A DNA stretch of 64,000 nt from Polytrichum commune (taxonomy: Eukaryota; Streptophyta; Polytrichopsida; Polytrichales; Polytrichaceae). The notes beneath the pieces were generated by a model, which was given only the letters and a program-made list of their open reading frames with translations, searched no databases and had not been told where the DNA came from. The translations under genes were made by a program, and so were the position numbers. Where the stretch lies: assembly GCA_950295325.1 (NCBI GenBank), contig OX485804.1, positions 24,364,001 through 24,428,000 of the forward strand. Reading direction: 5' to 3'. Shown piece after piece: positions 31,950 to 43,547 of this stretch. Numbering within the stretch: the stretch's first letter is position 1; every line of letters begins with the position of its first letter.

Positions 31950-32258
31950 GTGGCTACCCGGTCTCTCGGTGCCCGACCCTCCTCCACGTCTTCCTTGGAT
32001 AGGCATGCCCTCAAGGCCGCATCATCCGAGTCCGATCGTTGTTTGGCCCTCCGCCGTAGCGCAAGACATTCCCTCTCGCAAACGCACTCGTATTCCACTC
32101 ACAATACCACTCCGTACAATTCGGGAGCGCGTCCGGAAATTTGGAAGAACGACACGTATTCCGGGTCCGTCAACAAAAACGGTTATAGCCGCGGGCCTGA
32201 GATTTTCAGAGCCGTGGAGGCTGCCAAAAACAAGGCCAAGGCCGCGAATTTTTTTTAG
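31950..32258 (+). CDS. Last exon of the ParB-like/phosphatase gene
   Basis: Starts after GTTCCGCAG, phase 0, and ends at TAG TAG (32256-32261). It encodes a Ser/Arg-rich segment, then EIWKNDTYSGSVNKNGYSRG and a helix EIFRAVEAAKNKAKAANFF, a basic tail. Together with the other exons it gives an about 1860-codon reading frame. No homologous domain is recognised. Confidence 0.5.
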   Translation: MATRSLGARPSSTSSLDRHALKAASSESDRCLALRRSARHSLSQTHSYSTHNTTPYNSGARPEIWKNDTYSGSVNKNGYSRGPEIFRAVEAAKNKAKAANFF

Positions 32259-32259
32259 T

Positions 32260-34204
32260 AGGACGGACTAGTGGGACTAGAAGCGTACGAGTGGGACGGA
32301 CTCCCTAAATGCGCTTAGGTGTAGAACATATTAGTGCTGACTTTCTATTCTATTTCAAGTTACTCAAGACATTGATGGTATTTCCATTATAATTGTATTT
32401 CACTCCCATTGAATTCATTCAACTTCCAATCATTCTCCGCATCCTCCCTTCCATTCATGACGATCCCTCATTTCATACGCTACTATTTTCATGTATGCCT
32501 CACATTTTTGTTCACTTTGATTCCTTCATGTCTAATAATAGTATTCAAAATTATACATATGGGATTTTAGGTTGTCATTACTTGTCCAATTTTGAAAAGT
32601 GCATCCTTCAATAGTCTCATAATCAACAAAAAGTCTCCAATTACCGAATATAGTGTTCTAGGCAAATGCTCAAATTTGTTTGAGAGACCATGGACTAAGA
32701 GACTGCGGATTGAGAATGAAAAATACTACAAATTAGATGATACTAAAAACTAGATGAAACTAGGGATAAACTGGAAACTGGGGATGAAACTAAAAAACCA
32801 TATAAAATTGAGAACTAGATGAAATTCATAGTTGGATGTAACTGGATGAAAGACATGATAGGCATGGAGAAACTCCTAGAGTTCTAAGAAATGTTTAAAA
32901 AGAAGCTTATACAAAGTTGTAAGCAATCTCCAAGAGTTTCTAGAATCCAATCCATGAGAATTTTCTAGAGTTTACATTTGATGTTGTTTCTAGAATCTAC
33001 TACATAACAAGTTTCTCAAATTTATTTAAAAGGAAGAGTCTAGCGTCTACTTCTTCAAAAATTCTAAAGTGTTACATTTTAGATAATTCAAATAATATCT
33101 ACTTTTCAAAACATTATGAAATCTGCATTAGTAGAAGATTTTAAAAATCTATTGTTCGTAATTTTTTGAAATCTACTTATATGAAGATTTTGAATCTTCT
33201 TTTTAAAGAATATTTCGAAAGCTCTTTTTCCACAACATCCTCGAATCTACACTTTGTTAATATTCTAGAATCCACTCGTCTACAAGGTTCACACAATCTT
33301 CTCACACACATAATTTCTAGAATCTATGGTATAAGAAGTTCTAAAATTTAAGTGTTTAAGAGCTTCTAGAACATACATTTGCAATAGGTTTTGAATTTAT
33401 GCATCATGAAATTTCTAGAATTGATCAGCATCAAATACTTATATAATTGAGAGCTCAATCATAAACACTTCAAAATTTATCACTCCCTTTCTACCTTGTT
33501 TACTTTTTACTAAGCACTTTGTCCTGTCAGAAAGCCTTCACATAGGCTCTGCCCCCCAAGAAAAAAAAACAACTATGAGGATCGTTCCCAACATCGCCTA
33601 GATGTTGTGTGCCAGAAAAACCCCAATACTCAGAAAAAATCTTCCAATGGCCTAGCTGTAGTGTCAAAATAGTCTCAAACGTGCACCACCAAGTTAGGAA
33701 AGTTGTAAAGGAATGCAAAACAAGTGGCTTATTGCATAATGGCTCTATGAATATAGACAATTTTGTAACAATATTTATGGTAAATATTGTGGGCAACACT
33801 ATAGACAAGGAAACCAACACTAAAAACATTGGGGATAATATTGTGGGTGCAAATTGTATTCCAATCCACAATATATAACATTGGAGGCCTACAATGTACA
33901 TCATGCTACTTCAATTGGATGAAAAATCGTGTGCATTTGAGAGACTTCCAGCAAATGAGATCCAACTCATACCTATCCTACTTGGATGGTTGTAAACCTA
34001 AAATTAGGATACCTCATTTACGTCCATATATAGATTTCAACCAAATTGAAAAAACTATATCTTGATAATTCTTGTTATATGTCACGTAGAGATTGATGAA
34101 GAAACAACTCCTGAAGTATAAGGTTTCTATACTATTTCAATGTGTGATGGTGTATAGTATGGGCCACAACTATAGTGCATCAAAGGGGGTAAGTCGCACT
34201 CTAG
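32260..34204. other. AT-rich intergenic region with recurring TTCTAGAA motifs
   Basis: No gene. Between 32938 and 33420 the motif TTCTAGAA occurs six times (32938, 32988, 33263, 33315, 33364, 33413), usually followed by TC(T/C)A, in degenerate units of about 50 bp. 33600-33880 has an open frame on the plus strand (VHHQVRKVVKECKTSGLLHNG...) that may be a decayed gene fragment, which I cannot name. Confidence 0.5.
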
Positions 34205-34212
34205 GTATGCCC

Positions 34213-34460
34213 CGGTTGGGGATTCGTGGCACTCACTTAAAATCATCCATCCAAGATATCGTGGATGAAGTGGCTCCAATAAAAAAAGCCCCCCTATGGG
34301 ATTGAGGGCCGATTCATTCGAATGTGACGACACTAGACTAATTCGGGGCCTTTGACTCTATTTCCGGAATCAAATTTCCCAAAAATAGCCATTTAGATGA
34401 TTCCTGTGTTTTTTTCATCCGCACGGATGATTTTAAGTGAGTGCCACGAATCCCCGGCCG
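34213..34460. mobile_element. 248-bp MITE with 45-bp TIRs
   Basis: The termini CGGTTGGGGATTCGTGGC and, inverted, CGGCCGGGGATTCGTGGC continue into CACTCACTTAAAATCATCC, so the TIRs run about 45 bp. The flanking GTATGCCC (34205-34212 and 34461-34468) is an 8-bp duplication, possibly 9 with the next base. Eight suggests hAT and nine Mutator. No coding capacity. Confidence 0.85.
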
Positions 34461-34599
34461 GTATGCCCCCACAATTTACCATAGGTGTAGCTAGGAATTT
34501 CAGAGTTCCAAGACCGTATCCATCAAAGAGAGCAAAACCATCGAAAAAAGGTTACAAAGAGGATGCAAAGCAATGTGGGAAGCAGATAAAGCCAGAGTG

Positions 34600-35513
34600 G
34601 AGACGAGAATGATGAACGTACATAAAGTCAAACATCTTAACCTGTTGTTTACCCTGCTTACCAATCCACAACAAAAATTAAGTTTCAGACAGCTCTCCCA
34701 TGTAGCAAATACCCAAGACTAGTATTCAATAATCAAAAACTCCAGATCACCATGACACAGTTCTTACGACAAACTTGACTTCCACCTTCAGAACCACATC
34801 TGAGATTTTCTAGTCCAACAAGAGCTCTAAGCTAGGATTGTCATCTTGAGGAATCGCTGGAAGCTGGCGTTTAGCTCTGGTTTCACAAATCCTCTGAAGT
34901 GGTAGATGGAACAGTTGGGAGGTGGGAGTGGGACAGTTGGTGAGGGATGGAGGCCGGATTGGCAATTTGGGGAAACAGCGAGTGCGGTATAGAAGCCCTG
35001 TAATGCAAGCGGAAGAGCTCAGGGACCACAATCCACCAAATGGCAGTGTGCGAATCGGCGAGGCGTTCCAACTGGGCCCCCCAAGGACTGATGAGGCTGT
35101 GAATTTCTGCATTGTGTCGTAGACGGCAGGTTCGTGTAAGTTCCATGGGGATTTGCAATTGGAAGTGAAGGAGTTGCGGGCATCGATATCCGCAGCGCAA
35201 CGTATTGATGATGGACTCCACCGACTGGACATGGATTCTCGGATTGAGATGGCGCCCGAGAAACGACAAACAGACATGATGAAGACAGGAACAAACAAAA
35301 CGGCGCACAACTATACTACTTTCCGTGACTCGCTGACCAGGTCACTGGTAGCGCAGACAATACACGTGTCAGTTGCTGGCCCTGATTATTTGCTCCACGA
35401 GGGCGCCCCATGAGCTCAAGAGTCGATATAATAATATAAGCCATGGGGGTGCCTCGATTGTTGGATCAAGGGTGGGGAGTTAGCCCCGCAGCTTGAGTAC
35501 CGGTATGGATTTG
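34600..35513. other. Intergenic region with one unassigned minus-strand frame
   Basis: A 166-codon frame lies on the minus strand (35310-34810), and overlapping frames on other strands are nearly as long. Its composition (many Ser, Pro, Cys) shows no domain I recognise. It may be part of a real gene or chance. The rest is non-coding. Confidence 0.25.
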
Positions 35514-36667
35514 GCCGGACGCTAAAGAAGCCCTATCGAGCTCTGTGCGCCTAAGAATCTGCGTCTCATGGTCCACGTGTCAGTGCCCAAACCATAACTT
35601 TATGGACCTGCCCACGCTGTTGCCCCCACCTTGCCAGACCGGATGGAACCTTGGACGGAGTTAGCTCCAACGACGTTAGTCATCCTTCGAGCCATGGATC
35701 CTCTTCCGAGCATTGGGAACGTTCCCTATCTCCTTCCCATCGGTTTTCAACCACATTTGCTAATGTGTTATGCAAACGATATCTGCGGATGTGTTATGCA
35801 TCAAAATCTTTGGAATGTGTTATACGCCGGTCCCAAATCCAAAAATATGTTATGCACTAAATCCAAATTTACAAATGTGTCATCCGTCATATTCATGTTT
35901 ACGAATGTGTCATGCACTAGATCCAAATTTACAAACGTGTCATGCACCATATCCATATTTATAAATATGTCATGCGTCATATTCATATTTACAAATGTGT
36001 CATGCACAACATCCAGATTTACAAATATGTCATGCGTCTTTCATATTTACAAATGTGTCATGCACAACATCCAGATTTACAAATATGTCATGCGTCTTTC
36101 ATATTTACAAATGTGTCATGCACAAGATCCAGATTTACAAATGTGTCATGCGTCATATTCAAATGTGTCATGCACTTGATCCAAATTTGTGAATGTGTCA
36201 TACATCATATTCAAATTTACAAATGTGTTATGCACTACATCCAGGTGGAGGACGTTAAGTCCCACGAACTTTTCGGGGGGGGGGGGGGGGATATTTTGTT
36301 TGGGGCAGCTGCCCGTCAGTTTTTCTGCACCCCACCGAAAATTGTTGCCCGCCTGCCCGACTTCAAAAAAACTATTGTACTTGCATTTTTGAAGGCTACT
36401 TGTCCACAAATCCCATATTGAGTGCACTTCATTTTCAAGGTCTCAAATCCAATATATATGTTCACTTTCATTGAGTAAATAAGCAATTGACTGGATTTCA
36501 TTTTCAAAGTGAAACCGCCAATAAAGCACGTAATAAACTTGGAAGTCAAAAATATTACAAAATCCTCATTAGCATTGAGGTTATAATTTTTGTCACTTAC
36601 AATTGAAAGGGACTTTGTCATTCTAAAGTGAAACTCAAATTGATGATTTTTTCAAAATTTCAATTGT

Positions 36668-36698
<31 letters not shown>

Positions 36699-37891
36699 AT
36701 ATAATATAGTTAATACCGACTACTATCACAAATTTTTCATACACATTCAAACTAGTTAAGTAAGATTGAATGCAACTAAGTCTAGTAATTTCTGATTTAT
36801 CCTAAATAATCCCAATTAAATCAGAATATATGATTACCAAATTAATTAAGCCTAATTGATCATAAATTGAAAAAATCATCAATTTGAGTTTCACTTTAGA
36901 ATGACAAAGTCCCTTTCAATTGTAAGTGACAAAAATTATAACCTCAATGCTAATGAGGATTTTGTAATATTTTTGACTTCCAAGTTTATTACGTGCTTTA
37001 TTGGCGGTTTCACTTTGAAAATGAAATCCAGTTAATTGCTTATTTACTCAATGAAAGTGAACATATATATTGGATTTGAGACCTTGAAAATGAAGTGCAC
37101 TCAATATGGGATTTGTGGACAAGTAGCCTTCAAAAATGCAAGTACAATAGTTTTTTTGAAGTCGGGCAGGCGGGCAACAATTTTCGGTGGGGTGCAGAAA
37201 AACTGACGGGCAGCTGCCCCTAACAGAATATCCCCCCCCCCCCCTGAAAAGTTCGTGGGACTTAACGTCCTCCACCTGGATGTAGTGCATAACACATTTG
37301 TAAATTTGAATATGATGTATGACACATTCACAAATTTGGATCAAGTGCATGACACATTTGAATATGACGCATGACATATTTGTAAATCTGGATGTTGTGC
37401 ATGACACATTTGTAAATATGAATATGACGCATGACATATTTATAAATATGGATATGGTGCATGACACGTTTGTAAATTTGGATCTAGTGCATGACACATT
37501 CGTAAACATAAAATATGACGGATGACACATTTGTAAATTTGGATTTAGTGCATAACACATTTTTGGATTTGGGACCGGCGTATAACGCATTCCAGATATT
37601 TTGATGCATAACACATCCGCACATATCGTTTGCATGACACATTAGCAAATGTGGTTGAAAACCGATGGGAAGGAGATAGGGAACGTTCCCAATGCTCGGA
37701 AGAGGATCCATGGCTCGAAGGATGACTAACGTCGTTGGAGCTAACTCCGTCCAAGGTTCCATCCGGTCTGGCAAGGTGGGGGCAACAGCGTGGTCAGGTC
37801 TAGAAAGTTATGGTTTGGGCACTGACACGTGGGCCAGGGGACGCGGATTCTTAGGTGCACAGAGCTCGATAGGGCTTCTTTAGCGTCCGGC
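35514..37891. mobile_element. Mutator-like element with very long TIRs (fold-back structure)
   Basis: The two arms, about 35514-36660 and 36860-37891, are inverted copies starting GCCGGACGCTAAAGAAGCCC, around a loop of about 200 bp with (AT)n. The flanks carry a perfect 9-bp duplication ATGGATTTG (35505-35513 and 37892-37900), diagnostic for Mutator-like elements. There is no transposase, so it is non-autonomous. Each arm holds a tandem array of about 25-30 bp units (TTTACAAATGTGTCATGCAC type) and a C/G homopolymer (36277-36290 and 37223-37234). A transcript would form a hairpin of over 1 kb. Confidence 0.95.
35860..36240 (+). repeat. Tandem array in the left MULE arm
   Basis: About 12-14 units alternating TTTACAAATGTGTCATGCAC and (C)ATCC(A/G)(A/G)(A/G)TTTACAAATATGTCATGCGTC. 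The inverted array in the right arm is at about 37270-37570, with fewer units, so arm length differs through repeat number. Confidence 0.85.
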
Positions 37892-37900
37892 ATGGATTTG

Positions 37901-39360
37901 GGCGAACTAACCCATCCACTCGTTCCTTGTTGGATGTCTAAACCCTTGCCTCCAAGGAAACTAGTGTACGGGTTGGTTCGACCCAGCCCTTGAGTATGGC
38001 TCAAGTTTTTAGCCAAGGACAACTTCCAATTGCTTATTAGAGTGGGCCCTGAAGAGGGATGGGCCCATGGAGGATGAGAGCGGGCTTCCTCATTATACTC
38101 CACAACTACCAAGGTCTTAATGCGATATTTCAAGGATCTTTTGTTATTTCAAGAAGGTTAAGTAGCTTGGAAAATTTTCCAAAAAATTACGTAGGTTAGC
38201 AAATCTATACAGAGTCTAAAAGACAAAATCCAAAACATAAAATCATAATATGCAACCTACACAAAATTTTGAAGTCGTCTTGAGGAAAGAACCTTTTCCT
38301 CTCAACTTTTTTTTTTTTGGGGGGGGGGGGGGCTATTGACGTTGGATTGCTAAGTGTGAATCACCACAAAACCAACCTTGTTATAGGTCAGGATCTTTCT
38401 ATTGAATGAAGGTGTTGTCCCCACTTCTTACACCACCTCGTTGAGCAAATAGATCCCCAATTCGCCATTGTGATTGGGCAAAGTTGGTGCAAAGTGTTCT
38501 AAAGTATTCTAAAGTGTTCTTGCATCTTACACCGCTATCATAAATGGTCAAAGTAGTGCTATTTTATACTAAACGTTGGATATGATCAATAATTTTCAAG
38601 AATGACTGACTTGATGGCATTGTTGCACTCACTTGTTGACAACTTAAGGATCTAAAATAGGTGTCAGCAAAGAGAAGGTGTTACTGTAAGGCCTCGGTGC
38701 CTTGCTTAGCTCTTGAGTGACATGGAGTCGAGGCAACATATCCAACATCAACATCTGAATTGTGTCCTGCAGAATATCTTAAGTTAATGTCGTTTATGGG
38801 CGCCGACTGTACTCGCATGATGCCTCGGCGTCGAGGCGGGCCCATCCCCGGGCTCAAGGGGGGCTCTGGTGCACGTGCCCGGGCCCAAGGCCTTCCTCCG
38901 CTTCAAGCTTGCGTTAGGGGAAGGGCTGTGCGTGCCACGATGTTTGTCTGCGGGGCAAAAGCCTACATATGTGGGAGGGAGAGTGTTCTTTAGTCATTCC
39001 GGTGCTGTTCGCCGTTGCTGGAGTAGCTCGATTTCTGTAACAGAGATTATTCAGAACCTGGCTCCTGTTCTCTAATTTTATTCTGTTTACTTGTGTACTT
39101 GTTTACTTACACTGTTGGTGAACGGAGAGAAACAGGGTTTTAGGGGAATTCAACTGAGTCTCTGCTTTCATTTTGAGTTCAATTGTGACCCCTGGCGGCG
39201 AGAATGCTGCGCAGGGGAGTCGATGATGATGTTGCGAGTCTGAATTCAAGTGAATTCCGTCTTGAGTTATTGGTGTGTGAATCTCTTCTCTCCGAGGCAT
39301 TCCAGTGACAACAAACAGTGGCAGTCTTTCGAGGGCTTGCTCACAGTGTGTATGTTTCAA
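37901..39360. other. Intergenic region, no supportable gene
   Basis: Contains a T12G13-type homopolymer junction at 38308-38333 and a GC-rich stretch at 38800-38950 with short open frames. The 38680-39110 part looks like a repeat-derived leader (GGTGCTGTTCGCC...), but no ends or duplications are visible. Confidence 0.4.
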
Positions 39361-40650
39361 TTGACGTTCAACTTTTAATCTAAAGTGTCACGTGACGTTT
39401 TCAAGAACAAAAATAATGTCAATTGACATCTACATTTCTTATAAGAATATCACCTTAATGTCACATGCCTTGTAGTACACGTCATTTCAATTTCTAAAGT
39501 GTCAATTGACATGTAATTATTTTTCTTCACAGGTCACATTACGTGTCAAATTCTAAGGGTGCTTGTCAATTGACGTGTATTTTTTAAATTAATTTCGTTT
39601 TTCCAGGTTTTTGCTTGTCACTTGGTGTCAATTGACATGCACTTTTGTGTGTGCAGGTTTTTGCGCGTCAATTGTCAAAAACTTGCGAAAAATTTGTCAA
39701 AATACATGCAGCTTGCGCAAAAGCAAAACCTTAAGGTGGGCTAACTAAACCTGGGTTTTGCATCAACTTTACGTTTTGAGGGGAGTTATTTTTTGCCATT
39801 GGTTATTCTAGATAGGGTATCTAACACATTCTCATGCATTTTGCGTGCCGCTGTACGTGCCTGTGAGAGGCTTACGAGGGTCAACTGTGAAGGAAGCTTT
39901 CTGACTTCCAGGCGCTAATAATACCTTCTCCTTATAAATAAATCTGGTTTTCTATATACAGCGCTGAAGTATGTTTTTGTGCTTCTTTCTTTTTTGATTC
40001 TTTTTGGGCAAGCAGCTGTTATATCAATCAAACACCCAATTACGCTACATGAATACGTAGAGGAGGAGGTCGAGATGGCAGTTTTTCGGTACGTCCCTTA
40101 AGCTTATTCTTGTTAAATAATCAATTAAATTGTAGTTGTCTATTTTTTCCTTGTTGCATGCACATAGCACTCTGCCAGAAATATTCTACCTGTCAGAACT
40201 AAATCTAATTTTCCTTTTTGGTGCAATACGAAATTAAGAATCTTATCCTGGGTGGTTTTCATTAGTGGTGAGCTGATTGGAGTTTTGCAGAGTATCCCCT
40301 TCGTTGGCGGGGAATGTTTTGTTCATTTGATGCAGTGTTTAAGTTTGAAAATTTTCATTTCACGTTCAACTTCAAATCCAAAGTGTCACGGGACGAATGT
40401 CAATTGACATCTACATTTCTGTCTACAATGTCATCTCACTATCACATGCCTAGTAGTACATGTCATTTCAATTTCTAACATGTCAATGGACATGTGGGTT
40501 TATTTATTTATTTAAACAAGTCACACTGCATGTCAAAATCTAAATTGTGCACATCAATTGATGTGCATTTTTTTTTTTGGGTGGCAAGTTTTGCATGTTA
40601 AATGTCAAAACTTGCAAAAACTTTGTCAAAAATACACACTAATTTGATGT
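39361..40650. repeat. Duplicated TGTCAATTGACA-rich repeat (two copies)
   Basis: 39361-39720 and 40355-40650 are diverged direct copies sharing ACGTTCAACTT, TGTCAATTGACATCTACATTTCT and GTCAAAACTTGC blocks. The 12-bp palindrome TGTCAATTGACA or one-base variants occurs at 39416, 39500, 39564, 39626 and 40399. The repeats flank the first recognisable exon of the next gene (40014-40088), so they may lie in its first introns or promoter. Confidence 0.7.
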
Positions 40651-41930
40651 CCTTCAATCTTAAGTATGGAATTTTTTTGACTCTCCTAACCTGGCACGAG
40701 TCAATTCTTGCTTATATCTAGCCACAATTGGTTGCGTTACTGCAAGAGATTTCCTGAGACCATATCCTCTTACGTAACACTTGTTCAGACTGAATTATAG
40801 AACTTTTTGTATTGAGCAAGAAATGGTGGTGATGGGGTTTGCAGACATTGTAATGAGTTTGACATTTGTGAGGGCTTATCGGCTTCAACCGCGATTCAGA
40901 GGAGTGGCCTACGCTTCTTTAATCACTTGCAAGATACCGATTCTGCGGAAACCATTGATGATTCCCGACCTCCAGCTGAGTCCAGGGCCATGTCTAATGG
41001 GGTTCTAATGCCAGAGGTGAACTCCGGAGACAATTCAGAACTAACTTTTGCGCAAAGTTTCAGGGACCATGCCTTGCAGCAGCTGCTGGAGAGAGAATCT
41101 ACTGATGTGGATGGTGAGATTGACCACTTTTTAGGTCCCTTTCCACTTCACCTATGTTAGGTATTTTGTTATCTGGTGTTAAAATTGATAGTCCATTCTA
41201 GGCCTTCAATACGACTCAGGCATGTGTTTATTATGATCATAACACATGTGCTGCTTAATGCCATGCAGCTACTCACAAACAATTTTCAAGTCCGCCCTGT
41301 TTGAACTTTTCGAATGTCATTGTTCTTATCTGGCATATATATGGTGCTTCATATTTAAGTTAAGCTTGTTGATCTATATGAGGTCGAGAATGTTTTTATC
41401 AGGATCGAATGAGAAGGAAAGTTGGGTTGATCTTGAGTTTCATGATTTGAATAACCCTATCTGTGTGTGTGTGTCTGTGCATGGGACCTTGGATGCAGCT
41501 CTGCTCACAATCTTTCCAAACTTTGGACAACAGCATCCCTCAAACTTTAAGGCAGGACTTCAAAACAACTGCATCAAAACCTACCACTACAAATCTGTTT
41601 TGCACAGATTGCTCTACTATTGGTTCTTGTCGAACTGCCATGATAACAAATGGTTGTCATGTGATGAACTGAGTTACCCATACGCATACGCATGCATGTT
41701 CCGGCGGTTGAGAGAAGAGTTGAAGTTTGTGCACTCTGAAGATGGTTCTGACTCCAAGAATGGGTCCGATCCTCGAAGATTTTTTATGTGTTTGAGTGAC
41801 TTGGCGTTTGATATGGATAAAGCTTCGGCATCTGTGGAACCAAAGGATGGAGAAGTGCATGTTTTCAAGGAGACAAAACCGTATGCAGAGTGTCTTCTCT
41901 CTGTGGCACAGGTTCTTGAAAATCGCAAAG
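40014..41930 (+). CDS. Unrecognised spliced plant gene (three exons seen)
   Basis: Three exons join with consistent phases. 40014-40088 encodes SIKHPITLHEYVEEEVEMAVFR and ends at donor CG|GTACGT (phase 2). 40845-41115 starts after GTTTGCAG and encodes HCNEFDICEGLSASTAIQ...LLERESTDVD, ending phase 1 at GGTGAG. 41402-41930 starts after TTTTTATCAG and encodes SNEKESWVDLEFHDLN... through AQVLENRK, ending at a GTATTT donor. No stops or frameshifts occur, unlike the transposon genes around it. I do not recognise the family and see no signal peptide or membrane segment. The N-terminus upstream of 40014 and the C-terminal exons are not located. A candidate later exon is 45438-45580 (ELAFWKFMIELTLWINPAAVGK). 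Confidence 0.6.
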
Positions 41931-42986
41931 GTATTTCACTTCGCCTATCTTTGAAGGTAGTCTGTGATCTATCCACCCTTGTAATGTCGTAGGATATTGG
42001 TTGCTCTCATGTGTTCTGACTTGAAGTGTTCCTTCTGAAGAGAAATATATACAGTGCAATAGAAGATTTTGTTTATCATCAAAAGATTCATGCCTTGCAA
42101 TGTGTGCTCCTTGGACTAGGATAGCCAAACCCTAAGCATCAACCGTGGATCATCTGTAGTTTGGTTGCCCCTTTCTTGGGGTTGACTTTTAAAAGCAGTT
42201 AACAATTGACTGTCAAATATCAAGATCAACAGGACATTTCTCATTTTCGGTGTTTTGTCAACTGTAGTACGTGCATAGGTTTCTTCTACATGGATTTTGT
42301 ATCCATAATTCCATGACTCATTCCATGAATAATTCTAATCCAAAATGTTAGTCACGTTGATATGGAGTTTGGAGTTAATTCTTAAGGGCTTGCTTGGCTA
42401 CTGGGTTGGCAGGTTAAACAATTCACTTCAAGCGGTTGGTGCTACTGCTACAAGATGGAGGTGCAAAAAAAAAACTGTAAAACAATGCTACTTAAATGTC
42501 ATTATAATATACTTGCATATGCATCTTGGGAGATGGAAACCTTCGTTGTAATATAACTTCTGGTGCAAGCAGGTTCACTTCTATTGTAGCCTTCATCCTG
42601 CTTTCCAAGTATTACATCAGTAGGCAGAAACATCAAGAACCACTAGTAGAGTTGGAACTCTTGAAAGATAAGCCACACTCCGTGGCCACCCACCCGAAAT
42701 ACAGGAAACCTAGCAACTTGTGAGAGATCCGGTGGAGTAGGATCAATATGGCCATGGGGAATAATCCAATCCATCCATTTCTTCCCCAAAAATGGGATTC
42801 CTGAAGGTATTCTCTCTGCTACTGAGTTCATAAATGACAAACCTGTAAATTATGTCCGAAACATTGGTCTGTGCAACGGCCATTGAACTTCCAATCATTT
42901 GAGTTTATATATACAAATACCTCATATCTCTTGATTGTGACAGAATATGTGTACATAATGACTCAAATGTGAAGTGTCAAGTTTAA
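41931..42986. other. Probable intron or downstream sequence, no clear exon
   Basis: AT-rich. 42573-42723 contains a short frame with a hydrophobic stretch (FTSIVAFILLSKYYI), but I find no phase-compatible splice joining it to the preceding exon. Confidence 0.35.
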
Positions 42987-43546
42987 GGGGTTGTTTACAC
43001 CATGGACCATGAACTCATCTCAAGGCCCTGTAAAGTCTGTGATTGGCTGTTGAACTCGTCCCGGAATCACTTCGGTTTACACCAAGGAAAAAATGTCAGA
43101 GTGACCATGGAGTTCGAGGTCTCCAAAAGACAATATTGTAAGGCCTATATTATTCACTGACACGGTCCAATAGGTATTGCGGTGGGAGAGGCAAAAAAAA
43201 TGCTCTCGTAGAAAAAGACAAGAGCCCATGGCAAAAAAAATCCTGTCATAATAAAATTTTAATGAGTTTCATAATAAAATTTTAATGAGGTTTTTTTGGG
43301 GGAAAAGAAGATGAAGACAAGAGAAGACCAAAAAAATGGTCAAATTTGAATTTTTTTCAAAAATTCCCTTTTTGGACATATATCAAAAAAATCAGCACAT
43401 CCGGTTTACACCTATTGAGGAGCCCAAAGGCTTTGTAAATTGATATTTTAAGAAATTGGACCAAGAAAGTTGGACCATGAAGCCAAACCATGGAAGAAGG
43501 CCATCTTCTATGGTCCAACTTCATGGTCCATGGTGTAAACCGGCCC
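42987..43546. mobile_element. Tourist-like (PIF/Harbinger) MITE, 560 bp
   Basis: The TIRs GGGGTTGTTTACACCATGG and, inverted, GGGCCGGTTTACACCATGG continue into ACCATGAA. The left flank is TAA (42984-42986). The right TAA is split by the LTR-like element at 43548: the T is retained at 43547, and the full CCC-TAA reappears after the insertion at 45297-45302. A 3-bp TAA duplication is the PIF/Harbinger standard. No coding capacity. Confidence 0.85.
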
Positions 43547-43547
43547 T

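Noticed and set aside
3842-32258. Reassigned genetic code (UAA/UAG read as Gln)
   Set aside because: The stops fit Gln, but other reading frames here end naturally at TAA/TAG, TGA also occurs as an internal lesion, and the genome features are those of a land plant with the standard code.
33609-33878. Cytochrome P450 fragment
   Set aside because: A stretch vaguely resembles a P450 helix region, but there is no heme-binding Cys motif or ExxR, and both strands are equally open.
35631-36421. Long open frames in the MULE arms (MPDRMEPWTEL..., repeated MCHA/CVMH units)
   Set aside because: They follow from tandem repeats read in several frames and appear equally in both inverted arms. No domain or splice support.
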